Below are positions 15,017-16,602 of a DNA stretch of 16,602 bases, in pieces (position 1 is the first letter of the stretch; every line of letters begins with the position of its first letter). The translations under genes were made by a program, and so were the position numbers. The stretch comes from Candidatus Hydrogenedens terephthalaticus JGI OTU-1 (GTDB taxonomy: Bacteria > Hydrogenedentota > Hydrogenedentia > Hydrogenedentales > Hydrogenedentaceae). Below the pieces are notes generated by a model that saw only the letters and a program-made list of their open reading frames with translations, did no database searches and was not told the DNA's origin. The stretch spans positions 26,053 through 42,654 of the forward strand of contig AWNW01000017.1 in NCBI GenBank assembly GCA_000493945.1, read 5' to 3'.

Positions 15017-16203
15017 CCCAGAACTCCTAATGCTTTTTGTAATGTTTCTAACGCTAATGTCAATTCGTCTTTTTCAATAATTAATGGGGGCAAGAACCTT
15101 AAAACATTGGGTCCCGCAGAACCACATATTATTCCCTGTGATAATAATTGATTTATCAGAGGGGATACAGGTTCGTCAAATTCTATACCGATCATCATTC
15201 CTCGTCCACGAACTTCTTTAATTTTACTATGTGATTTTGCGAGTTCTTGAAGTCCGTTAATAAAGTAATCCCCTAATTTTTGAACTTTATCCAGAAATCC
15301 GGGTTTGGTTAGTTCATTCATAACTGTTAGGGCTGTTGCTGTGCTTAATGGATTACCTCCAAAAGTGCATGCGTGAGAGCCAGGATTAAATCCTTGTGCA
15401 ACCTCTTCTGTGCAACCCATTGCACCAATAGGCACTCCATTTGCCAGTCCTTTGGCTAAAGTAATAATATCGGGTTCTACGCCATATCCCTGATGGGCAA
15501 ACAAATATCCTGTTCTACCTAATCCCGTCTGGACCTCATCAAAAATCAGCAAAATATTATATTGATTACAAATCTCACGGACTTCTTTTAGGTAGCTGGG
15601 AGAAGGGAGGCGAATACCCCCTTCACCTTGAATAGGTTCTAATAATACAGCACCAGTTTCTTCCGTGATAGCCTTTTCCAATGCGGAAGGTTCATTATAA
15701 GGGACATAACTGAATCCCGGCATCATGGGTTCAAATCCTTTATGATATTTTGGCTGTCCCGTTGCTGTAATGGTGGCTAAAGTTCGACCATGAAAAGACT
15801 GTTCCGCAGTAATAATATGAGGTTTATACATTCCCTTAATAGTCCAATAACGCCGTACAATTTTTATCCCTGCTTCGTTGGCTTCTGCTCCACCATTACA
15901 AAAGAACCATTTTTTAGCAAAACAGCATTCACTCAGTTTTTTCGCTAATAAAACTTGAGGTTCTATGTTGTATAAATTAGATACATGCAACAATGTATGA
16001 GCCTGTTCTGTAATGGTCTGTGTAACCGCAGGATGGCAATGTCCTAAATTACAAACTGCAATTCCGGAAAACAAATCAATATACTCTTTACCGTCTGCAT
16101 CCCATACATGGGTTCCTTCACCACGCACTAAGGTAAGATTGCGCGAACCATAAGTATTGATAAGATATTGGTCGGCTAATTTTTTTACTTCTTCATTGGT
16201 CAT
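15010..16203 (-). CDS. argD: Acetylornithine aminotransferase
   Basis: ArgD is a PLP-dependent class III aminotransferase that makes N-acetylornithine from N-acetylglutamate semialdehyde; many also serve as succinyldiaminopimelate aminotransferase in lysine and peptidoglycan precursor synthesis. The 397 residues contain DLFSGIAVCNLGHCHP (43-58), CNGGAEANEAGIK (102-114, with Gly where the family usually has NSGAEANE), SFHGRTLA (136-143), LLEPIQGEGG (187-196), FDEVQTGLGRTG (221-232) and the PLP lysine Lys251 in ITLAKGLANGVPIGA. Related omega-aminotransferases are similar, but the adjoining argF and argG settle the role. It is the first gene of the arg operon, with AAGGGA before the ATG and a promoter within 75 bp upstream. 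Confidence 0.94.
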   Translation of the reverse strand: MTNEEVKKLADQYLINTYGSRNLTLVRGEGTHVWDADGKEYIDLFSGIAVCNLGHCHPAVTQTITEQAHTLLHVSNLYNIEPQVLLAKKLSECCFAKKWFFCNGGAEANEAGIKIVRRYWTIKGMYKPHIITAEQSFHGRTLATITATGQPKYHKGFEPMMPGFSYVPYNEPSALEKAITEETGAVLLEPIQGEGGIRLPSPSYLKEVREICNQYNILLIFDEVQTGLGRTGYLFAHQGYGVEPDIITLAKGLANGVPIGAMGCTEEVAQGFNPGSHACTFGGNPLSTATALTVMNELTKPGFLDKVQKLGDYFINGLQELAKSHSKIKEVRGRGMMIGIEFDEPVSPLINQLLSQGIICGSAGPNVLRFLPPLIIEKDELTLALETLQKALGVLGW

Positions 16204-16243
16204 AGTCTTTTCCCTTAAAATAATTTCAGAAATAGAAAATGTA

Positions 16244-16273
16244 ATTATAAAACAAGGTGATTATATATTTCAA
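16244..16273 (-). promoter_or_regulatory. Promoter of the argD-argF-argG-eda operon
   Basis: On the minus strand TTGAAA (complement of 16268-16273) and a perfect TATAAT (complement of 16244-16249) are 18 bp apart. Transcription would start near 16237, giving a leader of about 34 bases. The -35 box overlaps the stop codon of the neighbouring transposase and may lie inside the insertion sequence. The region TGATTATATATTTCA (16258-16272) faintly recalls an ArgR-type operator but is a base too long and poorly symmetric. Confidence 0.6.
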
Positions 16274-16602
16274 TCCACCAAGAGGATGGAGGTTAAAATG
16301 AGTGTATATAAATCTTCACTCCGATGATTATACCGAAATTCTAACTCTTTGAGGTAATACTCAAAATATCGAACACTTACTCCATGAAACTTCTGCAACC
16401 GCTCCTTGGCATAACTCCAAAAACCTTCGATACCATTTATATACACCCGACCATTTGCAAACCGCTGTCCCTTATCTATCCGTAAGTGCTTGAAATACTC
16501 CCGATGCATTACTAAAGTATCATACGCTTTATATTGATCTGTATAAATTATACTCCCCCGCCTTACTTTCTTTTCTATCTCCTTCAGCAAGGTCTCCGCC
16601 TT
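16256..16602 (-). mobile_element. End of an IS1595/ISXO2-like insertion sequence, extends past the window
   Basis: The transposase fragment shows that an insertion sequence runs off the right edge. Its inner boundary is a guess. GGTGATTATATATTTC begins at 16256, just beyond the transposase stop, and is followed by AATCCACC, forming an imperfect dyad with the initial GGTGATT. The flank to its left is AT-rich. The other end is outside the window, so terminal repeats and target duplication cannot be tested. Confidence 0.5.
16270..16602 (-). CDS. IS1595/ISXO2-like transposase, C-terminal part only
   Basis: The frame is open to the right edge (the codons before the in-frame TTG at 16590 read KAET), so this is a 5'-truncated view of about 110 residues; full-length relatives are near 300. 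It carries the second catalytic aspartate in IIYTDQYKAYD, the histidine-bearing stretch HREYFKHLRIDKGQRFANG, and YINGIEGFWSYAKERLQKFHGV, the hallmark of the IS1595-type DDE domain. FRYNHR follows near the end. The protein would carry out cut-and-paste transposition. Whether the copy is intact cannot be judged from this part; the visible frame has no stops or shifts. It lies 66 bp upstream of argD in the same orientation. Confidence 0.88.
   Translation of the reverse strand, partial: KAETLLKEIEKKVRRGSIIYTDQYKAYDTLVMHREYFKHLRIDKGQRFANGRVYINGIEGFWSYAKERLQKFHGVSVRYFEYYLKELEFRYNHRSEDLYTLILTSILLVD

Noticed and set aside
16258..16272. ArgR-type operator in the argD promoter
   Set aside because: TGATTATATATTTCA is one base too long for the ARG box, symmetric only at its ends, and AT-rich sequence produces such matches by chance.

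Overview
The window is AT-rich bacterial chromosome, by eye about 35-40% GC. It carries housekeeping and core-metabolism genes, one block of dispersed-type intergenic repeats, and the edge of an insertion sequence at the right end. A division/peptidoglycan cluster, FtsQ and a type IV pilus retraction ATPase point to a rod- or coccus-type bacterium with a murein wall, probably diderm. No marker here fixes a phylum. The repeat-laden intergenic DNA and the reduced murC-ftsQ-ftsZ arrangement suggest an environmental, possibly uncultured lineage, but that is inference.

Layout. Positions 2-1543 (+) hold the 3' part of a KefB-type cation:proton antiporter with TrkA-N/TrkA-C domains, cut by the left edge. 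An AT-rich gap with a good sigma-54-like promoter precedes an Amt ammonium channel (1864-3264, +). Positions 3265-4105 hold no gene; they contain a mosaic of inverted repeats and, at the right end, a sigma-70-type promoter overlapped by a 16-bp palindrome and a 13-bp direct repeat. That promoter probably drives murC-ftsQ-ftsZ-pilT (4106-8909, +), which is tightly spaced throughout. murB, ddl and ftsA, usually found in this cluster, are absent from it.

From 8902 rightwards everything is on the minus strand. A 1052-residue BarA-like hybrid histidine kinase (8902-12060) meets pilT tail to tail with an 8-bp overlap. Upstream of it lies a probable operon read right to left: argD (16203-15010), argF, argG, and a KDPG/KHG aldolase (12829-12191). 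ArgD makes N-acetylornithine, ArgF turns ornithine into citrulline, and ArgG turns citrulline into argininosuccinate; argB, argC, argJ and argH must lie elsewhere. A promoter for this operon (TTGAAA-18-TATAAT) sits at 16244-16273, against or partly inside the end of an IS1595/ISXO2-like insertion sequence whose transposase runs off the right edge.

The points most worth a second look are: ftsZ and pilT in one transcription unit; unusual residues in the FtsZ nucleotide loop and C-terminal tail; the palindromic operator-like structure on the murC promoter; the sigma-54 site before amt; and the possibility that the insertion sequence supplied the -35 box of the arginine operon.
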